From: Bacteroidota bacterium
Lineage (GTDB): Bacteria > Bacteroidota > Bacteroidia > Chitinophagales > Chitinophagaceae
NCBI GenBank assembly: GCA_023430465.1
Contig: JAEZAM010000021.1
Span: 1-50,469 of the forward strand
Length of the DNA stretch: 50,469 nucleotides
Direction: 5' to 3'
Part shown: piece by piece, positions 7,746-15,082 of the stretch
Layout of the letters: the number at the start of each line of letters is the position of its first letter
Position numbering within the stretch: position 1 is the first letter of the stretch
Notes under the pieces: model-generated
The model's database searches: none
The model's input: the letters and a program-made list of their open reading frames with translations, nothing else
Told to the model about the DNA's origin: nothing
Translations under genes and position numbers: made by a program

Positions 7746-7774
7746 GCTACTGGCCTTAAAATCCCGATTAAAAT

Positions 7775-7804
7775 TTTGCCGGTAATCAATCCTCCCTAAT
7801 TTTG
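7775..7804 (+). promoter_or_regulatory. Promoter of the his operon
   Basis: TTTG (7775-7778), an 18-nt spacer and TAATTTTG (7797-7804) match the Bacteroidetes -33/-7 consensus. The -7 element continues as GCACCATC, giving a start near 7809-7812, just ahead of the leader peptide ATG at 7821. Confidence 0.75.
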
Positions 7805-7820
7805 CACCATCAATTCAACA

Positions 7821-7889
7821 ATGAACAACAACCTGCATATCCATCATCATCATCTTGCACAAGCGGTAAGCTGTGATGTTGTTATGTAG
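7821..7889 (+). CDS. hisL: His operon leader peptide
   Basis: This 22-codon frame begins with ATG at 7821 and ends with TAG at 7887. Its N-terminal half reads MNNNLHIHHHH, so five of residues 6-11 are His (CAT codons 7836-7838 and 7842-7853). It lies between the his promoter and an intrinsic terminator, upstream of hisG. This is the layout of classical attenuation: when charged tRNA-His is scarce the ribosome stalls on the His run. The peptide itself needs no function. The clustered His codons in front of a complete his operon make chance very unlikely. Confidence 0.93.
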   Translation: MNNNLHIHHHHLAQAVSCDVVM

Positions 7890-7944
7890 ACCAAACATAA
7901 TTTTACGTGATCAGGCTTACCTCAGGGTAGGCCTTTTTTATTTT
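7865..7944 (+). promoter_or_regulatory. Transcription attenuator of the his operon
   Basis: The terminator form pairs AGGCTTACC (7913-7921) with GGTAGGCCT (7926-7934), one wobble, followed by a T-rich run to 7944. An alternative pairing is visible: GGTAAGC at 7865-7871, inside the 3' half of the leader frame, is the exact complement of GCTTACC at 7915-7921, and flanking bases can extend it. A ribosome stalled on the His codons (7842-7853) leaves 7865-7871 free to take the terminator's left arm, allowing read-through. A ribosome reaching the stop codon covers it, so the terminator forms. The mechanism is inferred from these complementarities. Confidence 0.85.
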
Positions 7945-7956
7945 AATGAATAACCC

Positions 7957-8808
7957 ATGACGTTAAAAATAGCGGTACAAAAATCCGGTCGTTTGCACGA
8001 CGACTCCATGCGCCTCCTGAAAGAGTGCGGCATCGACATTTCCAATGGAGGCAATAAATTGAAATCAACAGCGGCCAATTTCCCGCTGGAAGTCTTTTTC
8101 CTCCGGGATGATGATATTCCGCAATACGTGGAAGATGCCGTGGCTGATGCCGGGATTGTTGGAGAAAACGTAGTGTTTGAAAAAGACAAGAAGGTGGATA
8201 TAACCGAGCAGCTTGGCTTTGGAAAATGCCGGCTCTCCCTTGCTGTCGCCCGAAATGAACAGTATTCAGCAGAAGGATTAAATGGCAAGCGCATCGCCAC
8301 CAGTTACCCGGTCATCCTGGGAAAATGGCTGAGTGAAAATGGCATCCAGGCTGAGATCCACGAGATAAGCGGCAGCGTGGAAATAGCACCGGGTATTGGT
8401 CTGGCTGAAGCGATCTGTGATCTTGTCAGCAGCGGCTCAACACTCCTGACAAATGGATTGAAGGAGGTACAGACCATCCTGCGTTCCGAAGCGGTATTGA
8501 TCCGCAACCGTACGCTTGCTCCGGAAAAGCAGGACATACTGGAAAAATTACTGTTCCGCATCAGATCGGTGAAAAAAGCCCGGAACAACAAATACATCCT
8601 GCTCAATGCACCGAATGAACAACTTGATCGCATCATCAGCCTGTTGCCCGGAATGAAAAGCCCTACCGTGCTGCCTTTAGCCACATCCGGGTGGAGCAGT
8701 GTACACAGCGTCATCGATGAAAACGATTTTTGGGATATCATCGCGCAACTAAAAGAAGCGGGTGCCCAGGGAATACTTGTGGTGCCCATCGAAAAAATGA
8801 TCATATAA
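7957..8808 (+). CDS. hisG: ATP phosphoribosyltransferase, long form
   Basis: HisG catalyses the first committed step of histidine synthesis, joining ATP and PRPP. The 283-residue length fits the long form, which has a C-terminal ACT-like regulatory domain (about residues 215-283, ending GILVVPIEKMII) and does not need HisZ. The N-terminal part has IAVQKSGRLHDDS and DAGIVGENVV. The PRPP-binding region is around SGSVEIAPGIGLAEAICDLVSSGSTLLTNGL. Long forms are typically feedback-inhibited by histidine. It is the first structural gene after the attenuator, and its TAA stop shares one base with the ATG of hisD. Confidence 0.97.
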   Translation: MTLKIAVQKSGRLHDDSMRLLKECGIDISNGGNKLKSTAANFPLEVFFLRDDDIPQYVEDAVADAGIVGENVVFEKDKKVDITEQLGFGKCRLSLAVARNEQYSAEGLNGKRIATSYPVILGKWLSENGIQAEIHEISGSVEIAPGIGLAEAICDLVSSGSTLLTNGLKEVQTILRSEAVLIRNRTLAPEKQDILEKLLFRIRSVKKARNNKYILLNAPNEQLDRIISLLPGMKSPTVLPLATSGWSSVHSVIDENDFWDIIAQLKEAGAQGILVVPIEKMII

Positions 8809-10121
8809 TGAACAGGCGATTAATTGAGGTGCTGAAAACTGTCGTACACCCACCGGAGGAGTCCTGGTCTCAACTGCTGCAACGGCCCGCCAACGAACGG
8901 GGAGGGCACATCGCAAAAGTGAACGAAGTATTGAGAGCTGTACGTACGGAAGGCGATGCCGCGCTGATCAGGCTGACGAGAGAGTTCGATGGCGTTGATA
9001 TAACCGCTACGCGCGTTTCTCCCGAGGTGATTGAAGGGGCCGGTGAACTGGTGTCAGACGAATTGAAAGCAGCGATTTCCCTTGCTAAAGAAAACATTAC
9101 CCGGTTTCATGCGGCGCAGGTCCGAACAGAGCCGGTGATCGAAACGGTTCCGGGAGTGCGGTGCTGGAGAAAATCAGTCGGAATCGACAAGGTGGGACTC
9201 TATATTCCTGGCGGCACGGCGCCCTTGTTTTCAACGGTATTGATGCTTGGAATACCGGCCGCCCTTGCCGGGTGCAGGGAAATTATACTCTGTACGCCCC
9301 CGCAGAAGAATGGCGAAGTGCATCCCGCCACCTTATATGCGGCTAAAGAAGCGGGCATACGTACCATTTTCCGTGTGGGTGGAGCCCAGGCAATTGCCGC
9401 GATGGCCTTCGGGACCGCCACTATTCCGGCCGTTTATAAAATTTTCGGTCCGGGTAACCAGTACGTTGATACAGCAAAACAACTCGTGCAGGAATACGGT
9501 GTATCGATAGATATGCCCGCGGGACCGAGCGAAGTATGCATCCTGGCCGATGACAGCGCTGATGCATCCTTTATCGCAGCCGACCTGCTCTCGCAGGCTG
9601 AACATGGACCAGACAGCCAGGTATTGCTCGTCACTACATCCGAATCACTGGCAGAAATGGTGGTCAACGAACTGACGACACAATTGGGACAATTACCCCG
9701 GAAAGATTTTGCGGCAGTAGCGCTGGAGCACAGTAAGATCATCGTGATGCCGGATATGCAGCAGGCACTTAAACTTGTAAATGCCTATGCCGCCGAACAT
9801 CTTATTATTTGCTGCGTTGATGGGGAAATGATAGCAGACCAGGTCACAAATGCGGGATCCGTATTTATCGGCAACTATACACCCGAGAGCGCAGGAGACT
9901 ATGCCAGCGGCACAAATCATACATTGCCTACCAATGGCATGGCCCGATCTTACAGCGGCGTTAGTGTAGATAGCTTTGTGAAAAAAATCAGCTTCCAGCA
10001 AATCACGCGTGATGGCCTCGCGGTCCTTGCTCCGGCGATCATGACAATGGCCAGTGAAGAGGGATTGCAGGCTCACGCAAATGCGGTGGACATTCGTTTA
10101 TCCAAACAACCCCGATTATGA
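8808..10121 (+). CDS. hisD: Histidinol dehydrogenase
   Basis: HisD performs the last two oxidations, L-histidinol to L-histidine with NAD. The 437-residue protein shows VGLYIPGGTAPLFSTVLML, IFGPGNQYVD, SQAEHGPDSQV (zinc-site Gln and His), the catalytic Glu-His pair in NAYAAEHL, and NHTLPTNGMAR. The ATG at 8808, overlapping the hisG stop as TAATG, is chosen over a start at 8730 that lies inside hisG and would add 26 unrelated residues. The overlap suggests translational coupling. Confidence 0.97.
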   Translation: MNRRLIEVLKTVVHPPEESWSQLLQRPANERGGHIAKVNEVLRAVRTEGDAALIRLTREFDGVDITATRVSPEVIEGAGELVSDELKAAISLAKENITRFHAAQVRTEPVIETVPGVRCWRKSVGIDKVGLYIPGGTAPLFSTVLMLGIPAALAGCREIILCTPPQKNGEVHPATLYAAKEAGIRTIFRVGGAQAIAAMAFGTATIPAVYKIFGPGNQYVDTAKQLVQEYGVSIDMPAGPSEVCILADDSADASFIAADLLSQAEHGPDSQVLLVTTSESLAEMVVNELTTQLGQLPRKDFAAVALEHSKIIVMPDMQQALKLVNAYAAEHLIICCVDGEMIADQVTNAGSVFIGNYTPESAGDYASGTNHTLPTNGMARSYSGVSVDSFVKKISFQQITRDGLAVLAPAIMTMASEEGLQAHANAVDIRLSKQPRL

Positions 10122-11194
10122 ACTTTGATCTCGATAAAATTGTGAGACCCTCGATAAAAAAGGTAAAACCTTATTCGTCGGCCCGTGATGAATTCAGCGG
10201 CGAAGCGAGAATATTCCTTGATGCCAACGAAAACAGTTTCGGATCGCCACTGACCAAATGGTATAATCGATACCCTGACCCGCACCAGCGATCGCTCAAA
10301 GAGCAGATTTCCAGGATCAAGAATGTGGATACTGACAACATCTTTATTGGTCACGGCAGCGACGAGTGCATCGATCTTTTGTACCGCGCATTTTGCGAGC
10401 CTGGTACGGACAACGTCATTATCTGCCCGCCGACTTATGGTATGTATGAAGTAAGCGCACACATCAATGATGTGTCTGTCCGCCAGGTGCCCCTGACCCC
10501 CGATTTCCAACTTGATATGGAACCGCTTCTGGCAGCGGTAGATGAGAATACGAAGATTACCTGGATATGTTCGCCGAATAATCCAACCGGCAACTCGATA
10601 AGATTTGCAGACATTGAACTGCTCCTGAACAACACAGGCGCGCTCGTGGTGGTGGATGAAGCATATATAAATTTCGCCCGGCAGCGTTCACTCGTGTCGC
10701 TGCTTGCAGACTATCCGAACCTGGTTGTGATGCAGACGTTGAGCAAGGCCTGGGGCCTGGCAGGCCTGAGGCTGGGAATGGCCTTCGCCTCGCCAGCCAT
10801 CATCGCCGTGCTGAACCGGATAAAACCTCCTTACAACATCAGCCAGCCCACACTGGATCTTGCAGGCAAAGCGCTGGAAGAAGTAGGACAGGTGAATGAC
10901 ATGATCCGGGAGATCGTACAGATGCGCGATGAACTGGCAAAGGTGTTTGAGCAGATGCGCATTGTCAAAAAAGTGTACCCATCCGAAGCCAATTTCCTAC
11001 TGGTACAGATGGAAGAGGCCCATACCGTTTATGAATATCTGTTGAGCAAAGGTATTGTTGTACGTGATCGCAGCCGGGTGCTGCTTTGTGAGGATTCCCT
11101 TCGTATCACCATCGGTACGGAAAAAGAAAATACGGAGTTGGTTGATGCATTTATCAGCTATATGAAACAACAAAGAGCGGCAAACACAAAATAG
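10118..11194 (+). CDS. hisC: Histidinol-phosphate aminotransferase
   Basis: HisC is a PLP-dependent class I/II aminotransferase that converts imidazole-acetol phosphate to histidinol phosphate. The 358-residue protein shows DANENSFGSP, SPNNPTGN, VVVDEAYINF and the Schiff-base Lys in TLSKAWGLAGLRLG (K210). The start overlaps the hisD stop by four bases (ATGA). The length is normal for the family. Confidence 0.96.
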   Translation: MNFDLDKIVRPSIKKVKPYSSARDEFSGEARIFLDANENSFGSPLTKWYNRYPDPHQRSLKEQISRIKNVDTDNIFIGHGSDECIDLLYRAFCEPGTDNVIICPPTYGMYEVSAHINDVSVRQVPLTPDFQLDMEPLLAAVDENTKITWICSPNNPTGNSIRFADIELLLNNTGALVVVDEAYINFARQRSLVSLLADYPNLVVMQTLSKAWGLAGLRLGMAFASPAIIAVLNRIKPPYNISQPTLDLAGKALEEVGQVNDMIREIVQMRDELAKVFEQMRIVKKVYPSEANFLLVQMEEAHTVYEYLLSKGIVVRDRSRVLLCEDSLRITIGTEKENTELVDAFISYMKQQRAANTK

Positions 11195-11198
11195 ATTT

Positions 11199-12332
11199 AT
11201 GGCAAAACGAGTTTTATTCCTGGATCGTGATGGCGTTATTTTCAAAGAGCAGCCTCCCGATTACCAGTTGGACGCTATCGGCAAGATCCATTTCATGAAA
11301 GGCGTTATCGGTGCGCTGGCAGACATTGCCCGCCACCTGGATTTTTATACCGTGCTTATCACCAACCAGGATGGCATGGGTACCGATGTTTTCCCGGCAG
11401 ATACATTCTGGCCCTACCAGGAATTGATGATCCGCACCCTGGAAGGTGAGGGCTTCCGATTCGATGAAGTGCATATCGACAAGAGTTTCGAGAACGAAGG
11501 GCTGGACACAAGAAAGCCTGGCATTGGTCTGCTCAAACACTTTATTAATAATCCCGAATTTGACCTGGCAAATTCGTACATGGTGGGCGACCGATGGACC
11601 GACATGCAACTGGCCGTGAACCTCGGCGTGAAAGGAATTCTTATCCGTTCGCCTTACCTCCCCTTAACGCCCGCCCAGGAGGAAACCTACCGCGATACCA
11701 TTGCATTTGCAACAGACGACTGGAGTGAAATCTTTCGCTTCCTGAAAAATGGGATAAGGATGGTTACGCATCAGCGGCATACCAACGAAACAAAGATCGA
11801 TGTCAGCGTCAACCTGGACGGGACAGGGGTTGCGAGGATCCGTACAGGACTGGGATTTTTTGATCACATGCTGGAGCAGATCGCGCGGCATGGCCGGATA
11901 GACCTCGATATTCGTTGCGATGGTGACCTCCAGATCGATGAGCACCACACGATCGAGGATACGGCGATTGCCCTCGGGGAAGCTTTTGCAAAAGCACTTG
12001 CAGACAAGACAGGGCTGGAACGTTATGGCTTCGCGCTGCCCATGGATGATGCAAGGGCAAACGTGCTGATCGATTTTGGAGGTCGGAGCTGGTTGGTATG
12101 GAATGCTTCATTCACACGGGAACGTGTGGGCGATATGCCAACTGAAATGTTCTTTCATTTTTTCAAGTCTTTCAGTGATGCAGCGCGTTGCAACCTCAAT
12201 ATTGAAGTAAGTGGAGATAACGAGCATCACAAGATCGAAGCGATCTTCAAGGCATTTGCCAAAGCCATCCGGATGGCCGTCCGTAAAGATCCCTATAGCA
12301 ATCACCTGCCAAGTACAAAAGGAGTGTTGTAA
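11199..12332 (+). CDS. hisB: Bifunctional histidinol-phosphatase / imidazoleglycerol-phosphate dehydratase
   Basis: The 377-residue fusion carries two non-consecutive steps. Residues 1 to about 185 are an HAD-type histidinol-phosphate phosphatase (FLDRDGVI with D9 and D11; VLITNQDGMGTD; RKPG; MVGDRWTDM). Residues from about 188 are imidazoleglycerol-phosphate dehydratase (RHTNETKIDVSVNLDGTG, FFDHMLEQIARHG, DEHHTIEDTAIALGEA, GDNEHHKIEAIFKAFA) with the metal-binding histidines in place. The Cys/His zinc loop of the enterobacterial phosphatase domain is absent: the matching stretch reads HIDKSFENEGLDTRKPG. This matches what I recall of HisB in this phylum. It follows hisC by 4 bp and its stop overlaps hisH. 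Confidence 0.96.
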   Translation: MAKRVLFLDRDGVIFKEQPPDYQLDAIGKIHFMKGVIGALADIARHLDFYTVLITNQDGMGTDVFPADTFWPYQELMIRTLEGEGFRFDEVHIDKSFENEGLDTRKPGIGLLKHFINNPEFDLANSYMVGDRWTDMQLAVNLGVKGILIRSPYLPLTPAQEETYRDTIAFATDDWSEIFRFLKNGIRMVTHQRHTNETKIDVSVNLDGTGVARIRTGLGFFDHMLEQIARHGRIDLDIRCDGDLQIDEHHTIEDTAIALGEAFAKALADKTGLERYGFALPMDDARANVLIDFGGRSWLVWNASFTRERVGDMPTEMFFHFFKSFSDAARCNLNIEVSGDNEHHKIEAIFKAFAKAIRMAVRKDPYSNHLPSTKGVL

Positions 12333-12913
12333 TGAATGTTGCAATTGTAAAATATAATGCGGGGAATATCCGATCTGTGCAGTATGCGCTGGAGCGGCTG
12401 AATATAAATGCAGCGGTCTCTGATGATCCTGAGATCCTGCATGGGGCTGATAAGGTGATTTTTCCCGGCGTTGGAGAAGCTGCCTCAGCTATGCAGTACC
12501 TGCGCGAACGCAATCTCGATAAGGTTATACTTGATTTAAAACAGCCTGTGCTCGGTATCTGCCTCGGCATGCAACTGATGTGTACCACCACGGAAGAAGG
12601 TAACACAAATTGCCTGGGTATCTTTAATACGCCCGTCAGGCGCTTTGCACATTCCCTGAAAGTGCCACAGGTGGGATGGAACACTATCAGCACGCTGAGA
12701 GGAAATTTGTTCAAGGGAGTGGAGGAAAATGCTTACTGCTATTTTGTACACAGTTACTATGCTGACCTATGCGAGGATACGATCGCTAAAACTGCTTACG
12801 GTATAGGGTTCAGCAGCGCCCTTGCACGAAATAATTTTTATGGCGTCCAGTTTCATGCGGAGAAGTCTGCAGAAACGGGTCAGCGCATTCTCCAAAATTT
12901 TTTATCGATATGA
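12332..12913 (+). CDS. hisH: Imidazole glycerol phosphate synthase, glutamine amidotransferase subunit
   Basis: HisH releases ammonia from glutamine and passes it to HisF. The 193-residue class I glutaminase shows PGVGEAASAM, the nucleophile C77 in GICLGMQLM, and H175 and E177 in VQFHAEKS, so the triad is complete. The first base of its ATG is the last base of the hisB stop. It forms the HisHF heterodimer with the product two genes downstream. Confidence 0.96.
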   Translation: MNVAIVKYNAGNIRSVQYALERLNINAAVSDDPEILHGADKVIFPGVGEAASAMQYLRERNLDKVILDLKQPVLGICLGMQLMCTTTEEGNTNCLGIFNTPVRRFAHSLKVPQVGWNTISTLRGNLFKGVEENAYCYFVHSYYADLCEDTIAKTAYGIGFSSALARNNFYGVQFHAEKSAETGQRILQNFLSI

Positions 12914-13635
12914 CCATTATACCCGCTATTGATATCATTGAAGGCAAATGTGTGCGGCTTACTGAAGGAGACTTTTCACGGAAAAAAATATACAACGAAC
13001 ATCCGCTCGAAGTGGCCTTACAGTTCCAGGATGCAGGGTTGAAACGTTTGCACCTGGTGGACCTGGATGGCGCGAAAGCCAGGCAGGTGAAGAACTGGCG
13101 GGTATTGGAAACACTGGCCTCCAAAACCTCGCTCGTGATCGATTTTGGCGGTGGCGTCACCAGCCAGCAGGATGTAAACATCATCTTCAATTCTGGCGCA
13201 GCACTGGCCACTGTCGGCAGTGTGGCCATCAGCGGCCCGGAAGAATTTGAGAGATGGCTGATCGCCTTCGGGGCCGACAGATTCCTGCTGGGAGCCGATG
13301 TGCGGGATAAAAAAATTGCCATCAACGGCTGGTTGAAAGATACTGCTGTTGGTATCTATGATTTTCTGGCAAAATACCAGGCAAAAGGAATTACACAGGC
13401 GTTTTGTACGGATGTGAGCAAAGACGGCAAACTGGAAGGGCCCTCCCTCGAGCTTTATAAAGAGATCATTGATCAGTTTCCCGACTTTGATCTGGTGGCA
13501 AGTGGAGGTGTGTCAACAATGAGTGATCTTGAATCGCTCCGCGAAATTGGCTGCAGTGGCGCTATCGTAGGAAAAGCGATTTACGAAAACAGGATTAGTT
13601 TACGAGAGCTTTCAGTCTTCAACTATGCAAAATGA
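12910..13635 (+). CDS. hisA: ProFAR isomerase (HisA)
   Basis: HisA opens the ribose ring of ProFAR to give PRFAR. The 241-residue half-barrel-duplicated TIM barrel starts MTIIPAIDIIEGKCVRL with catalytic D8. It has the phosphate-binding FGGGV and ASGGV loops and the second catalytic region CTDVSKDGKLEGPS. It overlaps hisH by four bases (ATGA) and hisF by eleven. Confidence 0.96.
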   Translation: MTIIPAIDIIEGKCVRLTEGDFSRKKIYNEHPLEVALQFQDAGLKRLHLVDLDGAKARQVKNWRVLETLASKTSLVIDFGGGVTSQQDVNIIFNSGAALATVGSVAISGPEEFERWLIAFGADRFLLGADVRDKKIAINGWLKDTAVGIYDFLAKYQAKGITQAFCTDVSKDGKLEGPSLELYKEIIDQFPDFDLVASGGVSTMSDLESLREIGCSGAIVGKAIYENRISLRELSVFNYAK

Positions 13636-14422
13636 GATCATAAAAACCAGTACTGCGCTGCAAAACGGACTTACGCGTCGTATTGTACCCTGCCTCGATA
13701 TAAAAAACGGGCGGACGGTAAAGGGGACAAATTTTGTGGAACTGCGTGATGCAGGTGATCCTGTCGAACTCGCCGCTAACTATGCCCGCGAGGGAGCAGA
13801 CGAACTGGTCTTCCTTGACATAACGGCCACCGTTGAAAAACGGCGTACGCTTGCAGAACTGGTGAACCGTGTGGCACGTGAGATCAACATCCCGTTCACT
13901 GTAGGCGGTGGTATATCTAACGTCGCGGATGTGAGTACGCTGCTGGAGAATGGAGCAGACAAGATATCGGTCAATTCAGCGGCCGTCCGCGATCCAGCAC
14001 TGATCAGCGCGCTTGCCCGGAAGTTCGGAAGCCAGTGCGTCGTACTGGCCATCGATACAAAAATGGAAGATGGGGAATGGTATGTGTACCTGAATGGCGG
14101 CCGGATACGGACGGAAAAGCAGTGCCTGGCCTGGGCGCGTGAGGCGGCCGACCGCGGGGCGGGTGAGATCCTGCTTACCTCCATGAACCATGACGGTACG
14201 AAACAGGGTTTTGCAATCGATATAACCGCTACGCTGAGCCGGGAGTTATCTATCCCCGTGATCGCCAGCGGAGGCGGCGGCACCATGCAACATTTTGAAG
14301 ATGTATTTACGGCAGGTGGAGCAGATGCAGCATTGGCGGCAAGCATCTTCCACTTCAAAGAAATCAGTATAGGCGATCTGAAAAAATACCTGGCGGAGAA
14401 AAATATACAGGTCAGAATTTAA
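13625..14422 (+). CDS. hisF: Imidazole glycerol phosphate synthase, cyclase subunit
   Basis: HisF condenses PRFAR with ammonia from HisH into imidazoleglycerol phosphate and AICAR. The 265-residue TIM barrel has RRIVPCLDIKNGRTVKG, FTVGGGISN, SVNSAA, TSMNHDGTKQGF and ASGGGG. The usual protein begins a few residues before RRIVPCLD; here about 15 extra residues precede it because ATG at 13625 is the only nearby start. This overlaps the hisA end by 11 bp and may couple translation. Confidence 0.96.
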   Translation: MQNEIIKTSTALQNGLTRRIVPCLDIKNGRTVKGTNFVELRDAGDPVELAANYAREGADELVFLDITATVEKRRTLAELVNRVAREINIPFTVGGGISNVADVSTLLENGADKISVNSAAVRDPALISALARKFGSQCVVLAIDTKMEDGEWYVYLNGGRIRTEKQCLAWAREAADRGAGEILLTSMNHDGTKQGFAIDITATLSRELSIPVIASGGGGTMQHFEDVFTAGGADAALAASIFHFKEISIGDLKKYLAEKNIQVRI

Positions 14423-14433
14423 AACAAACCGAA

Positions 14434-15021
14434 ATGACTTTTGAGAAATACAGTGACGGACTTGTGCCGGCAATCATACAGGACAGTAAAACAAAAACCG
14501 TGCTGATGCTTGGCTTCATGAATGCAGAAGCCATCGAGCTGACGAAGAGCACAGGGAAAGTCACTTTCTTCAGCCGAACAAAAAACCGGTTGTGGACAAA
14601 AGGGGAGGAGAGTGGTAATTTCCTGCACTTCGTTTCGATGAAAGAAGATTGCGATAAGGACACCTTGCTGATTGCCGCTGATCCTGTTGGTCCTGTATGC
14701 CATACCGGCGCCGCCACCTGTTTTGATGAGAGTAATGAGGCGGGCATATTAAACAGGCTGCAACAAACGATTGCTGCACGGTATGCTGACAGGCAGCAGA
14801 ACTCGTATACCAGTGAGCTCTTTGAGAAGGGCATCAACGCCATTGCGCAAAAGGTAGGCGAGGAGGCAGTGGAGCTTATTATCGAGGCGAAGGACGATGA
14901 TCGCGCAAAATTCCTGGGAGAAGCAGCAGACCTTTTATACCATTACCTGGTATTGCTCCAGGCAAAAGGTGTTCAGTTGAAGGACGTGGAAGACGTCCTT
15001 CAAGGCAGACATAAAAAATGA
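14434..15021 (+). CDS. hisIE: Bifunctional PR-AMP cyclohydrolase / PR-ATP pyrophosphohydrolase
   Basis: Steps two and three of the pathway sit in one 195-residue protein. Residues 1 to about 105 are the cyclohydrolase (TVLMLGFMNAEA, FFSRTKNRLWTKGEESGN, metal site MKEDCDKDTLLI, GPVCHTGAATCF). Residues from about 110 are the pyrophosphohydrolase (KGINAIAQKVGEEAVELIIEAK, FLGEAADLLYHYLVLL). It is the last his gene. No strong terminator follows before the TonB receptor gene, 61 bp on, so partial read-through is possible. Confidence 0.96.
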   Translation: MTFEKYSDGLVPAIIQDSKTKTVLMLGFMNAEAIELTKSTGKVTFFSRTKNRLWTKGEESGNFLHFVSMKEDCDKDTLLIAADPVGPVCHTGAATCFDESNEAGILNRLQQTIAARYADRQQNSYTSELFEKGINAIAQKVGEEAVELIIEAKDDDRAKFLGEAADLLYHYLVLLQAKGVQLKDVEDVLQGRHKK

Positions 15022-15082
15022 CAATCAGCAGAAAGCTGTAGTTTGCCGATTCATTAAACCTTAACCCGAACCTAAACTGGTC

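Noticed and set aside
8304..8804. 166-codon minus-strand frame in hisG
   Set aside because: Ser/Pro-rich shadow of the conserved hisG reading frame.
15022..15082. Cobalamin riboswitch for the BtuB-like receptor
   Set aside because: The 61-bp gap is too short and shows no B12-box-like sequence, so cobalamin specificity was not assigned.
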